Of a stretch of DNA of 64,000 nt, positions 38,002 through 47,514 are shown one piece after another. The notes under the pieces were generated by a model, which was given only the letters and a program-made list of their open reading frames with translations, had not been told where the DNA came from and did not search any database. A program made the translations under genes and the position numbers. This stretch comes from Candidatus Moanabacter tarae (lineage in GTDB: Bacteria; Verrucomicrobiota; Verrucomicrobiia; Opitutales; UBA2987): the NCBI GenBank assembly GCA_003226295.1, contig CP029803.1:1172211-1236210 (forward strand), read 5' to 3'. Numbering within the stretch: position 1 is the first letter of the stretch; the number at the start of each line of letters is the position of its first letter.

Positions 38002-38724
38002 ATGCCCGAATTTGAAGATTGTTCTAACGCCGTAGATCCAGGCTTAGCTCAAAAGCAACCCACGGATCTAAATGAACTGAACTCCTCTTCAACGAAGCCG
38101 GAAAATCCACTAAATCAGCCCATAGCGCCTCATCGCGGAGAAGCCGTTGAATACATACCACAAAGATCGAACAGTGGGATTTCAGATTCGAAAGAGAAGC
38201 CTTTTGGAAGAACTCAAGGTAGTGTAGGAGATGGAAACCTCCGAGCCCGACGTAATATTCGGATACGGAATGCCTACACGAAAAAAAACCTTCCAGCGAG
38301 CATAGCCCGTATGCCGAAAAGCCCCAAGGGACCTAATCTATTTACCCGGCTCAAGACATTCCTGATCCGCCTATTGAAGCGATTTTTGGAAAAAAACGAC
38401 AACCAGTCCTCGAGGTCGCGGTACAGACGGAGAAGAAACAAGAACAGACGCGAGAATTCGAGGAAAGGGTATCCAAGACGTCGAGAGAGGATGAGTAATC
38501 AGGAACGCAGAGGCACTAACACTGGACGAAAACGAAACGGCACTAAAGTCCGAAATCGTGGATCACAACAACAACCTCAGAAGTCTAGGGATTTTTCAAT
38601 AATTCGGGATTCCACAAGTGATAGACAGAATATTGAGAAGAAACCAAGCCCCAAGAATTTGGCTACGAAACGGAATCGGAGCCCAGGGAGAGGACAAAAA
38701 AAACCTAATTCATCAACAAATTAA
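38002..38724 (+). CDS. very basic, disordered protein of unknown function upstream of murA
   Basis: 240 residues, almost all low complexity. The first ~80 are Asn/Ser/Pro/Gln-rich and mildly acidic. The rest is dominated by Arg, Lys, Asn and Ser, including runs such as R-Y-R-R-R-R-N-K-N-R-R. The only ordered-looking part is a short amphipathic stretch near residues 112-130 (L-F-T-R-L-K-T-F-L-I-R-L-L-K-R-F-L-E-K). It resembles nucleic-acid or ribosome-binding tails, but no domain is recognised. It lies 74 bp after malate synthase and 81 bp before murA. Confidence 0.6.
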   Translation: MPEFEDCSNAVDPGLAQKQPTDLNELNSSSTKPENPLNQPIAPHRGEAVEYIPQRSNSGISDSKEKPFGRTQGSVGDGNLRARRNIRIRNAYTKKNLPASIARMPKSPKGPNLFTRLKTFLIRLLKRFLEKNDNQSSRSRYRRRRNKNRRENSRKGYPRRRERMSNQERRGTNTGRKRNGTKVRNRGSQQQPQKSRDFSIIRDSTSDRQNIEKKPSPKNLATKRNRSPGRGQKKPNSSTN

Positions 38725-38805
38725 GAAATGCTCCTTTGCAAAGCGACATGCCCCAATCTTTAAAGTTAAAAAGACGATTACTAGGCCGCTAATCTGGTCT
38801 TTACG

Positions 38806-40104
38806 ATGGATGTAATTCGAATTGAGGGAGGCAGGCCTCTTAGGGGTAAAACTTATGTGAGCGGTGCTAAAAATGCTGCTCTCCCCATTTTTGCAGCCAG
38901 TCTTCTGACTGACGAAAAGTGTGTGATCGAAAATGTCCCCGACCTCTCGGACATTCGATTTATGGCCGAGATTTTGACTCACCTCGGAGCACAAGTCGAT
39001 CGCATTAAGTCCAATACCTGGTCAATTCAATCTGGTGATATAAAAACGACTGCACCCTATGAGTTAGTACGAAAAATGCGAGCTTCAGTCTGCCTGATGG
39101 GACCTCTCTTGGGAAAAATGGGGAAAGCAGAGGTGTCATTTCCCGGTGGCTGCGTCATTGGTCCACGCCCAATTGACCTCCATCTTAAAGGATTCGCAAA
39201 AATGGGATGTGATGTAACAGTCGACAACGGTTATGTACGACTCAACGGCAGAAATTTGAAGGGAGCTGACATCTTTCTTGGTGGCAGACATGGAAGTACC
39301 GTCCTCGGTACAGCCAATCTGGTAATGGCCGCAGTTTTGGCTCCGGGGGTTACTAATATTGAAAGCGCTGCCTGCGAACCTGAAGTGGTCGACCTCTGTA
39401 ATATGCTCATGAAAATGGGGGCCAATATCGAGGGTATAGGTAGCCACCATCTCAGAATTGAGGGAGTACAAAGACTTAGAGGCTGCACCTATCGAATCAT
39501 ACCGGATCGTATTGAAGCCGGTACTTTAACTATCGCAGCCGTAATCACGGGTGGTAGAATTTCGATCAGTGGAGTTAAAATAGATCACTTACGTGCTCTT
39601 ATCGACAAATTGGAAGAAGCAGCAATTAGCGTGTCAATTGAAAGTCCCGACTGTATAGTAGTCGAAGGCAATGGGGAACATCGAGCAGTTGATGTAATAA
39701 CCCTTCCCTATCCTGGATTTCCAACCGATCTTCAGGCGCAAATATGCGCCCTCATGAGTGTGACGAAAGGATTGAGCATCATTACTGAAAGAGTTTATCC
39801 AAATCGCTTCATGCACATCCCAGAATTACAACGGATGGGTGCGAATATTGCAATTGAAGGCGCCAGCGCAATCGTGGATGGTGGCGTTCAACTTTCTGGC
39901 GCACCGGTTATGGCTTCAGATCTCAGAGCTAGTGCCGCCCTCATACTGGCCGGACTAGCGGCCTCGAATGAAACTTGGGTTCAAAGGATCTATCATATCG
40001 ATCGCGGGTTTGAAAAAATCGATCAAAAACTCCAATCTCTCGGTGCTGTGATCGAACGGCTCGAGGCAAAGTACATGCCAGCGGGATTTCGTAACCAAGA
40101 ATAA
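38806..40104 (+). CDS. murA: UDP-N-acetylglucosamine 1-carboxyvinyltransferase
   Basis: 432 residues, the first committed enzyme of peptidoglycan synthesis. Key sites are K22/N23 in G-A-K-N-A-A-L-P and the catalytic, fosfomycin-target cysteine C116 in P-G-G-C-V-I-G-P-R-P-I-D. The C-terminal A-S-D-L-R-A-S-A-A-L segment is also typical. Cysteine rather than aspartate at 116 predicts fosfomycin sensitivity of this enzyme. It lies 18 bp before ruvB and is probably co-transcribed with it. Confidence 0.96.
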   Translation: MDVIRIEGGRPLRGKTYVSGAKNAALPIFAASLLTDEKCVIENVPDLSDIRFMAEILTHLGAQVDRIKSNTWSIQSGDIKTTAPYELVRKMRASVCLMGPLLGKMGKAEVSFPGGCVIGPRPIDLHLKGFAKMGCDVTVDNGYVRLNGRNLKGADIFLGGRHGSTVLGTANLVMAAVLAPGVTNIESAACEPEVVDLCNMLMKMGANIEGIGSHHLRIEGVQRLRGCTYRIIPDRIEAGTLTIAAVITGGRISISGVKIDHLRALIDKLEEAAISVSIESPDCIVVEGNGEHRAVDVITLPYPGFPTDLQAQICALMSVTKGLSIITERVYPNRFMHIPELQRMGANIAIEGASAIVDGGVQLSGAPVMASDLRASAALILAGLAASNETWVQRIYHIDRGFEKIDQKLQSLGAVIERLEAKYMPAGFRNQE

Positions 40105-40122
40105 TTTTAAATTCCACAGTAT

Positions 40123-41163
40123 ATGAATTCCCCTGAACCACAAAAGGGCACCCGTCTAACCGATCCCTCTATGAAACCAGAGGATGAAGCTGAGGCGGTA
40201 CTTAGACCCCTCAAATTTTCGGATTTTACCGGGCAAAACAAAACCAAGGAACGTCTTGAAATAATTGTTGGAGCTGCCCGCGGGAGGGGTGACGTCCTCA
40301 ATCATGTCCTTATTAGCGGTCCCCCGGGTTTGGGCAAAACTACTCTCGCCTATGTCCTCGGAAGCGAGTTAAACACTCAGGTTCGCTCCACCTCTGGACC
40401 AGTGATCGAAAAACCAGGTGATTTGGCGGGAATGCTAACCAATCTTGAAGAAGGCAATATCCTATTCATCGATGAGATCCACCGTATCCCCAAAACCGTA
40501 GAAGAATATCTTTACTCTGCAATGGAGGATTTTCATATAGATATTATGTTGGACCAGGGTCCTAATGCCCGGAGCGTACGTTTGAATATTCCCAGATTCA
40601 CCCTAGTCGGAGCAACCACGCGCCTTGGTCTTCTAACTGCCCCCCTCCGAAGCCGTTTCACTCTTCAGACACGCCTTGATTACTATGGCAAAGAAGATCT
40701 GAGAGCAATCGTACGAAGAACCTGTCGGATCCTCGATATCGCCATTGATGTTGAGGGTGAAGAAGAAGTAGCAGGTAGAGCCCGCGGCACCCCAAGAATC
40801 GCAAACAATTTAATATATTTCATCCGCGATTATGCTCAACAACGAGCAAACGGAAAGATCACCCGTTCAATTGCCTCCTCTGCCCTCGAGTTACTTGAAA
40901 TCGACCGACACGGATTAGATGAAATGGACAAGCGTATTCTCCGAATAATCGCAGAGAACTATGGTGGAGGACCAGTTGGACTTGGGACTGTCGCCATAGC
41001 TGTTGGAGAAGAAGAACACACACTTGAGGAAGTCAACGAACCCTTTCTAATTCAGGAAGGATTCCTCCAACGTACGCCCCAAGGTCGTATCGTAACTCCC
41101 AGGGGATTCGAGGTCATAGGACTCAAACGCAACTCAACAGACAACCAAATGGAATTGATTTAG
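40123..41163 (+). CDS. ruvB: Holliday junction branch migration ATPase RuvB
   Basis: 346 residues. Walker A G-P-P-G-L-G-K-T (66-73), Walker B I-L-F-I-D-E-I-H-R (113-121), sensor 1 G-A-T-T-R, arginine finger region P-L-R-S-R-F and the winged-helix end I-Q-E-G-F-L-Q-R-T-P-Q-G-R are all present. The N-terminus carries a short acidic extension (D-E-A-E-A-V-L-R-P) typical of RuvB. It drives RuvA-dependent branch migration; ruvA and ruvC are not in this window. Confidence 0.97.
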   Translation: MNSPEPQKGTRLTDPSMKPEDEAEAVLRPLKFSDFTGQNKTKERLEIIVGAARGRGDVLNHVLISGPPGLGKTTLAYVLGSELNTQVRSTSGPVIEKPGDLAGMLTNLEEGNILFIDEIHRIPKTVEEYLYSAMEDFHIDIMLDQGPNARSVRLNIPRFTLVGATTRLGLLTAPLRSRFTLQTRLDYYGKEDLRAIVRRTCRILDIAIDVEGEEEVAGRARGTPRIANNLIYFIRDYAQQRANGKITRSIASSALELLEIDRHGLDEMDKRILRIIAENYGGGPVGLGTVAIAVGEEEHTLEEVNEPFLIQEGFLQRTPQGRIVTPRGFEVIGLKRNSTDNQMELI

Positions 41164-41258
41164 CCATTCGAGCCTAAGAAGATCATCTGAGAGCCTCGAG
41201 ACAACCCAGGAGGTTTGGAATTTCCTGAAACGCAGCAAAACTATTCCAATAACCTTAT

Positions 41259-42245
41259 CTAGCAAACAAACCTTCGGAAATCCTCGACAGATCCGGAGAA
41301 TCCTCCGCTAACTCCTTTATTAATAACCGCAACTGCATCATGAGCATGGAGCGATTCTAGATGAACGCATGCAATCTGAAAATCGATAATCCGTTTGTCC
41401 ACATTGAATTTTTCGTGGAGGAGTCTAACAGCGTCCTCTACGAACTTAGGAAAGCTTCCGTTCAGTTCAGCGAATGCTTGTTCGTCTTCCCGTTTCACCA
41501 TAGACTGAACCTCAGTTCTGAGGGCCTCAAGACATTTTTCGCGGATATTTTCGATCGTGACTAAAGCACCAGACCGAACCTCAACACTTACCCTCGCTTT
41601 ACTTCTTTGAGCATGGGGCAAAGCATACTTGCCTCTCATGTTACGGGCGTGTTCAGCCAACTCGGCTGAATTCGGGCAAACTGAAGAATAAATAAAGTCT
41701 AAGTGCATCCGCTTTCGAAATCGATCGAGGTCATCAATAATTCCTTCATAATCGACATCGTAGTAGAGATATCCCCCCAACCCACTGCGAAGGCTTTCCT
41801 GATAGATCGGATAAGAAAAACGAACAGTGAGACGCGCACGGCTACTCTCCAAAGTTTCTTTGTAGCGAAGAAGAATCTCCTCAAGTAACTCCAGTGTAAA
41901 GACCCGATCCTTGAATTCATAGAAAGTCCGGATAATTCGAGACATGTTGACTCCTTTCCGGTCTGAACCCAATGAGACCGTACCCGTAACTGCCGCCTCT
42001 AAATCAATTGATTCGTTTTGCGCCGTAAGAACTTTCAAGGGCAAATGGAAATTAGAAATTCCCACCTCAATGATTGGAACACCATCACCATGGATCTCCA
42101 CCCCAGTTCTGTTTTGCACGTCTGGCAAAGACTCGCGATACGGTCGACTAACGGTAAATCCATCGTCGTATTGGTGATCGAGCGATTTCGGCCGACCGGC
42201 CCTATCAAGATCAGAGATTAGTTCTTTATCTTCACTCATTCTCAT
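41259..42245 (-). CDS. folE2: GTP cyclohydrolase FolE2 (type IB)
   Basis: 328 residues. FolE2 makes 7,8-dihydroneopterin triphosphate from GTP for folate and queuosine-type pathways, using various divalent metals rather than strictly zinc. Family motifs: V-G-I-S-N-F-H-L-P-L, K-G-V-N-M-S-R, the S-S-V-C-P-N-S catalytic cysteine segment and L-P-H-A-Q-R-S-K-A with the metal histidine. It converges with ruvB and is divergent from the MBL hydrolase gene. Presence of FolE2 often reflects zinc-limited growth. Confidence 0.94.
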   Translation of the reverse strand: MRMSEDKELISDLDRAGRPKSLDHQYDDGFTVSRPYRESLPDVQNRTGVEIHGDGVPIIEVGISNFHLPLKVLTAQNESIDLEAAVTGTVSLGSDRKGVNMSRIIRTFYEFKDRVFTLELLEEILLRYKETLESSRARLTVRFSYPIYQESLRSGLGGYLYYDVDYEGIIDDLDRFRKRMHLDFIYSSVCPNSAELAEHARNMRGKYALPHAQRSKARVSVEVRSGALVTIENIREKCLEALRTEVQSMVKREDEQAFAELNGSFPKFVEDAVRLLHEKFNVDKRIIDFQIACVHLESLHAHDAVAVINKGVSGGFSGSVEDFRRFVC

Positions 42246-42342
42246 CTAAAAATGCAGAGACAGGGAGAGTTCGGCAAGCAAGTAAATTCTAACATCGGAA
42301 AGGATTTACAAAAAGAGGAACATCCACCAAAAGAATTGATGT

Positions 42343-43143
42343 ATGTTCCTCCAAATACTCGGTAGTAGTAGTTCAGGAAATTGTGCCCTCCTTGTTACTG
42401 AACAATGCCGTGTACTTATCGATGCAGGATTTTCCACCAGAAAAACATGTGCATTTTTAGAAGCGAGCGGAGAGTCAATCAATTCTATTGATGCTATTTT
42501 TGTAACCCATGAACACAGTGACCACACAGCCGGTCTGACAGGATTATCAAAAATCCCTCATATCCGTACCTTTGCCAATTTCTCAACCGCAAAGGCGATT
42601 CAGGACTCCTTAAAACGAAAAGCTAATTGGCAGATATTCGAAACAGGGCGTACCTTCCGTTTTCGTGACCTAGAGATAACTTCCTTTCCTGTTCCCCATG
42701 ATGCTTTAGATCCTGTAGGATTCGTTTTTGCTAGCGGAGGCGAAGATCTCTTTAATCCGAGGCGCAGCATGGCTTGGTGCCTTGACCTCGGGCATATTCC
42801 ACAGCTCGTAAGAGAACATGTACGGCCAGTCAATGTACTCGTTATGGAAGCAAATTACGAAACTGATATGCTTAATGAAGATAAGAAACGACCGTGGTCA
42901 GTGAAACAGCGAATCAAAAGCAGGCATGGCCATCTTTCAAATGCATCAGCACTTGAGTTTCTTAGAACCGAATCTGAACCTGGCTGGGAAAAAGTTTTCC
43001 TAGTTCACCTCAGCAAAGACTGTAACGACGTTTCCCTAATCTCATCATTGATTAACCAGTCCCCGTTTGAAGGAGAGAAGCGTAAGTTCACTATCAGCGT
43101 AGTTGATCCAAACGGTGAACACACCCCTCCTTACCAACTGTAA
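42343..43143 (+). CDS. metallo-beta-lactamase-fold hydrolase, WalJ/YycJ-like
   Basis: 266 residues. The opening L-G-S-S-S-S-G-N-C, then L-I-D-A-G-F-S and the metal motif H-E-H-S-D-H (56-61) match the WalJ/YycJ group of MBL-fold proteins, implicated in nuclease-type functions and cell-wall or replication homeostasis. Further histidines in P-H-D-A (substrate face) and G-H-L-S-N (C-terminal) complete the site. The true substrate is not known. Confidence 0.87.
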   Translation: MFLQILGSSSSGNCALLVTEQCRVLIDAGFSTRKTCAFLEASGESINSIDAIFVTHEHSDHTAGLTGLSKIPHIRTFANFSTAKAIQDSLKRKANWQIFETGRTFRFRDLEITSFPVPHDALDPVGFVFASGGEDLFNPRRSMAWCLDLGHIPQLVREHVRPVNVLVMEANYETDMLNEDKKRPWSVKQRIKSRHGHLSNASALEFLRTESEPGWEKVFLVHLSKDCNDVSLISSLINQSPFEGEKRKFTISVVDPNGEHTPPYQL

Positions 43144-43500
43144 ACCGTTCGTTTCTTCGGATGAGGATACCCTCTTTCTGGTCTAAACCGACCCCTACAT
43201 GCTAAATCATCCGATGGGCAACGCCATTTGTCATATTAAGAACCCACGATCAACTGTTACTTATAGTGTTTCTGGAGAAAACAAGAATTTGGGTTAACTT
43301 TGATTAACCCATAGTAATAATAGTGTTTCCATGCTTCCCTTTGTAATAAATTCTCGGTCGAAGTGGCAGTCGAAGACCGAAGAATGCACGGGAATATCTA
43401 GGACGTCGTTCTATTAGGAAACATATCTTAGAAAGACAGGATCAACAATTGACCCCAGGAATTCAACAGATCACTTGGAAAACGATCTAATCTGGAGTAT
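43144..43500. other. convergent gap holding an inverted repeat flanked by direct repeats
   Basis: 357 bp between two converging genes. It has no gene but contains the repeat structure described in the next entry. Confidence 0.5.
43263..43329. repeat. direct repeats ATAGTGTTTC around a perfect palindrome
   Basis: The 10-mer ATAGTGTTTC occurs at 43263-43272 and 43320-43329. Between them lies GGGTTAA (43291-43297), a 6-base loop, and TTAACCC (43304-43310), a perfect 7-bp inverted repeat. There is no T-run after the hairpin in either direction, so it is not a standard terminator. It could be a protein-binding site or the remnant of a small mobile element. Confidence 0.45.
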
Positions 43501-44112
43501 TTATCTAGCCCGTAAAAGAGGCTCGGCTCGAATCCAAGAGGAGAGGTCATCTACATCCTCAAGAGGTTCCAGAACTTCGGAAGTAAGTCCCATCGATTTA
43601 ATTCTCTTCAAAGTAATAGGCAAAACATTGCTTGTACTCCATGGAATGTTGACGAACAATTTAGATTGAAGCTGATTCATGCCTAGCAAATAGTAGCCCC
43701 CGTCCAACGATGGCCCCACAACCACGTCGTGAATCTCAAGGGAATTTGATGCTCTCAAGAGCAGAGGCAAGGAAACATAGGGACAGTCGCCTCCGAGTAA
43801 GATAACAGACTCTGCTCCCCGGTCCAAAGCACCCCTAACAGCTGTCCGCATTCTATGGCCAAGATCACCTTTCACCTGGGGAAAATACGGATGATTTGGC
43901 CCCAGCCATAGTTCCATGAGATTCCTCGCACTTCCTGGCGAGAAATGAATCTCAAATGGGGCGTAAGGAGCCAAACAATCGAATAGTTTTTCAGTCATTT
44001 TTTGGTAGGCAGAAAGTGCCTGGACCTCGCCGATTTTCTCCGCTAGGCGTGTTTTGACCCGTCCTAATTCAGGGGCCTTCAGAATGAGAAGTATGGTTGA
44101 TTTAACTCTCAA
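43501..44112 (-). CDS. DUF2064 (TIGR04282-type) glycosyltransferase-like protein
   Basis: 203 residues. The opening K-A-P-E-L-G-R-V-K-T-R-L-A (usual form P-x-x-G-x-V-K-T-R-L), the central L-G-G-D-C-P and the V-V-G-P-S-L-D-G-G-Y-Y-L-L-G motif identify the DUF2064 family, a GT-A-fold nucleotidyl/glycosyltransferase group. Members occur in arsenosugar and other glycan pathways, but no such partners lie here. Function is not assigned beyond the fold. Confidence 0.85.
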   Translation of the reverse strand: MRVKSTILLILKAPELGRVKTRLAEKIGEVQALSAYQKMTEKLFDCLAPYAPFEIHFSPGSARNLMELWLGPNHPYFPQVKGDLGHRMRTAVRGALDRGAESVILLGGDCPYVSLPLLLRASNSLEIHDVVVGPSLDGGYYLLGMNQLQSKLFVNIPWSTSNVLPITLKRIKSMGLTSEVLEPLEDVDDLSSWIRAEPLLRAR

Positions 44113-44617
44113 CCGTTTTGTTATCCCTTGAAATTAGAAGGTCGCTCAGGGTGTTGACCTAAAATCCACGGAGGCAGTCAAAGCACACAAGAATTTGTCA
44201 TCAATAAAAAAATAAATAATCAAGATCGAATATCCATCCTTAATACAATGTCTTTAAGGATACAAATTCTCGGAAAAACTCAGTATTGGGGGCTGGATCG
44301 AGGAGGTCAGTTACTTGAAAAACATCCTCACTACCATTGGGAATAATTAGCAGCTCCAGCCTAATGGATTCAAATCAGCCTCTGTCTTCATCTGCGAGCA
44401 GAGACCTAGCCCTATGGCTTATAGCTACGTAACCCATTTGCCACGATCGTCGATCACTCGATTAAGACTCTAAAACAAAATGGGTAACCTGCTCTTCGCA
44501 GCGATATAATTCGTCCATCGAAATCGTCTGTAAGACTCCTCTTAACTTGCCCTATAAAACAAAAGATACCTATATTAATCTCTCGGAGATTGCTCTGGAA
44601 GCGTAGCCACAACGCAG
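44113..44617. other. gap between the DUF2064 gene and the LptF/G permease
   Basis: 505 bp. It holds a perfect 8-bp inverted repeat, ATCCTTAA (44236-44243) and TTAAGGAT (44254-44261) with a 10-nt loop, about 125 bp upstream of the DUF2064 start. No gene recognised. Confidence 0.4.
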
Positions 44618-45727
44618 TCACATCTGTCGTCTGTTGAACCAGAAAGCTGTCAGCCCCATAATCGAATTTGGCAACCATCCAGCACTAATCGGATCAAGTA
44701 TTCCCCGTTCACCCATTAGGGTAGAGACATTTGCAACCAAGTAATAAGCAAAGAAGAGACCAACTGTTTTAGCCACACCAACGACAGGACTAACGCGAAC
44801 TCCAGAAACAACAAAAGGAATTGCAAGAGCAATTACAATAATAACGCTAAAGGGATTAGCTAGGATACTGTGATATCGAACTTTGTAAGCAGGAAATCGT
44901 GGATCATCTACAGCCCCGAGATATTTCAAAACGTGATGCAACTGGAAAAGCGATAAATCTTTAGGGCGTTTTTCTAGAGAGCGCATGAGCACAGGGTTCT
45001 CTTCAAACTCAGAATAAGATCGCTGAATAATGGGAAGCGACCTAAGAGCCTCTCCCGTTTCAACATCAAATTCAATGATTCGCCCCTCATAAAAAATCCA
45101 GCGTTTACCTTCCCATTCGTAGTGAACCTCATTGGCTACAATCCGAAATTCCTCCCTCCCGGTTTCACTAAGTTCGGAAACAGTAATACCATAGCCTCTG
45201 TTTTCGTATTCATTAAAGCGGTTCATAAACCACAACCGTCGCTCCAGATGATTATAGAAAGTTAGGTTGTAGATTATTCCGAATTCGCTTTCTACTCCTT
45301 CCAATCCATGACTATATCGAGCAAAATCATCCCTCATTGCTCCTGCCTTTTCAATCGACGAAGGAACGAGTTGGGCATTCAGATAGAAAAGCACGATTGA
45401 TAGGAAAATTCCTATTGCCCAGAAAACTCGACTTATTCTCCATAAGCTCAACCCGACTGATTTAAACGCTGTTATCTCGTTATGTTGGTATAGATTTCCA
45501 AGTCCGAGGAGAACTGATATCAGCAATGAAACGGGAAGGACTGTTGGAATGAAACTAGGCAGCAGAACAATATAGTACCGAAGAATATCTTGTCCTCGGA
45601 TTCCCATTTTCAACAAGTCTGGAAGGTCATTATAGATATTCTCAAGGATGAGAATCCCGAGGGTCGCTGCCAAAGCCAAAGCAAACCATCTAATCCATTC
45701 GAAGAAAATATACCCGTCAATTTTCAC
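44618..45727 (-). CDS. lptG: LptF/LptG-family lipopolysaccharide export permease
   Basis: 369 residues. Three N-terminal helices, a large periplasmic beta-rich domain (about 140-265, with W-E-G-K-R-W-I-F-Y-E-G-R) and three C-terminal helices, the standard LptF/LptG layout. Segments P-S-F-I-P-T-V-L-P-V-S and Y-Q-H-N-E-I-T-A-F-K-S-V-G match the family. With LptB it extracts lipopolysaccharide from the inner membrane. Whether this is F or G cannot be decided without the partner gene. It is divergent from the NSS transporter, 68 bp away. Confidence 0.88.
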   Translation of the reverse strand: MKIDGYIFFEWIRWFALALAATLGILILENIYNDLPDLLKMGIRGQDILRYYIVLLPSFIPTVLPVSLLISVLLGLGNLYQHNEITAFKSVGLSLWRISRVFWAIGIFLSIVLFYLNAQLVPSSIEKAGAMRDDFARYSHGLEGVESEFGIIYNLTFYNHLERRLWFMNRFNEYENRGYGITVSELSETGREEFRIVANEVHYEWEGKRWIFYEGRIIEFDVETGEALRSLPIIQRSYSEFEENPVLMRSLEKRPKDLSLFQLHHVLKYLGAVDDPRFPAYKVRYHSILANPFSVIIVIALAIPFVVSGVRVSPVVGVAKTVGLFFAYYLVANVSTLMGERGILDPISAGWLPNSIMGLTAFWFNRRQM

Positions 45728-45795
45728 TGTATCAGTTCGATCTCCGATTTTTTGCTGGTATTGTCAACCAACCCAGTCTCAAATAAGTAACCATA

Positions 45796-47514
45796 ATGGC
45801 ATCGGGAAGAGAATCCTGGAATTCCCGGGTTGGAGTTATTCTAGCAGTTTCTGGAAGCGCCGTAGGACTGGGTAATTTTCTGCGCTTCCCCGGCCAAGCT
45901 GCTCAGTACGGTGGAGGAGCCTTCATGTTGGCCTACTTCTTCGCCTTCCTTTTGATCGGGTTACCTATTTGTTGGGCAGAGTGGACGATGGGGCGATTTG
46001 CAGGACAAAAGGGGTTTAATTCGTGCCCGGGAATACTGAATGCAGTCGCATCACATCCATCCGCAAAATACTTGGGTATTATCGGCGTCATAATTCCCGT
46101 GATCATCTATTTTTATTATGTCATCGTTGAGGCCTGGTGCCTCGGATACTCTGTAAATTTCCTAATGGGAAATATGAACTTTGACGGAGCCGATGAGTCC
46201 GGAGCCTTCTTTTCCTCCTTCACGGGCATGGAGAGCAACGGCTCCGCAATCGGATTTGGAATCCAGAATGTAGGAATCTACTTGGTCTTTGTTTTTTTTA
46301 TAAATTTTGTTCTCATCTACAGAGGACTGACTAAGGGCATAGAATTTTTTTGCACCTTCGCCATGCCAACCCTTTTTATTCTGGCAATCGTAATACTTAT
46401 TAGGGTTCTTACTCTCGGTGCACCTAATGCCGAAATACCTGAGAATAACGTCAACAATGGACTCGGATTCATGTGGAACCCAGGAAAGGTTGTACTGAAG
46501 GAAAACATTAGTGACGAACCTAATGTGGAAAAATGGATCGTTGTCGAGGAAGTATTGGGGAGCGCGGCCATCGAGAGAATACAAGCTGAGGTCGATCAGG
46601 ATTCAAATCTTATCCTAGATAAGGTGTCGATTTGGGAGCAGTTATATAATCCAAGACTTTGGCTGGCTGCAGCTGGACAGATCTTTTTCTCCCTATCTGT
46701 CGGGTTTGGTATTATTCTGACTTACTCTAGCTATCTAACTGCTGGTGATGATGTAGTTCTGAGCGGGCTGGCTGCAACCAGTGCCAATGAGTTCTGTGAG
46801 GTTGCATTGGGTGGCTTAATAACAATACCAGCCGCAGTTGCGTTCCTAGGGGTATCCGGAATCGCCGGAAGCCTGAGTAGCACTTTCGCAACTGGATTCA
46901 ACGTACTTCCGATGGTCTTTTCAGTCATGCCATTGGGTGTTTTCTTCGGCTTCCTATTTTTCTTCCTTCTCTTCTTGGCTGCAGTTACCAGTTCCCTTTC
47001 CATGCTCCAACCCGGGATCGCTTTTCTCGAGGAAACCCTTAATATTAAACGTAAACAGTCAGTCGCTATCCTCGGTTTGATTACAGCATTCGGTTGTGGC
47101 TTTGTCCTCTATTTCAGTGAGGACATAAAGGCGCTCGACACACTTGATTTCTGGGCGGGAACCTTTCTTATTTTTGTCCTGGCCACAATTCAGATCATTA
47201 TTTTCGGTTGGGTCATGGGAGTGGAAAAGGGAATGCAGGAAGCAGAAGTAGGGGCAATTATTAAAATACCAAAAATCTTCCGCTTTATTATTAAATTCCT
47301 GTGCCCAACCGCTCTTATTGCAATATTTGTTATGTGGCTTCTATTTAACGTAATAGGACTGGGAACGGGAACCCTCGATTATCACGTGGTAGATCTCGTA
47401 GGTAGCAAAACAGAAAGCCCCAACTTAGTAGCTCAACTTAGCGTCCTTATGTTGCTAGTTATTGCGGTCTTCATTGCTATAGTTATTTCTCGAGTAAAGC
47501 AATATAAGCAATGA
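45796..47514 (+). CDS. sodium-dependent amino acid transporter (NSS/SNF family)
   Basis: 572 residues, about 12 membrane helices. The helix-1 sodium and substrate site S-G-S-A-V-G-L-G-N-F-L-R-F-P is diagnostic for neurotransmitter:sodium symporters. The loop around residues 215-285 is unusually long and acidic (for example D-E-P-N-V-E-K-W), an insert beyond the LeuT-like core. The 3' end overlaps by 4 nt the start of a 52-codon companion gene of the kind that accompanies bacterial NSS transporters. The substrate is unknown. Confidence 0.92.
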   Translation: MASGRESWNSRVGVILAVSGSAVGLGNFLRFPGQAAQYGGGAFMLAYFFAFLLIGLPICWAEWTMGRFAGQKGFNSCPGILNAVASHPSAKYLGIIGVIIPVIIYFYYVIVEAWCLGYSVNFLMGNMNFDGADESGAFFSSFTGMESNGSAIGFGIQNVGIYLVFVFFINFVLIYRGLTKGIEFFCTFAMPTLFILAIVILIRVLTLGAPNAEIPENNVNNGLGFMWNPGKVVLKENISDEPNVEKWIVVEEVLGSAAIERIQAEVDQDSNLILDKVSIWEQLYNPRLWLAAAGQIFFSLSVGFGIILTYSSYLTAGDDVVLSGLAATSANEFCEVALGGLITIPAAVAFLGVSGIAGSLSSTFATGFNVLPMVFSVMPLGVFFGFLFFFLLFLAAVTSSLSMLQPGIAFLEETLNIKRKQSVAILGLITAFGCGFVLYFSEDIKALDTLDFWAGTFLIFVLATIQIIIFGWVMGVEKGMQEAEVGAIIKIPKIFRFIIKFLCPTALIAIFVMWLLFNVIGLGTGTLDYHVVDLVGSKTESPNLVAQLSVLMLLVIAVFIAIVISRVKQYKQ

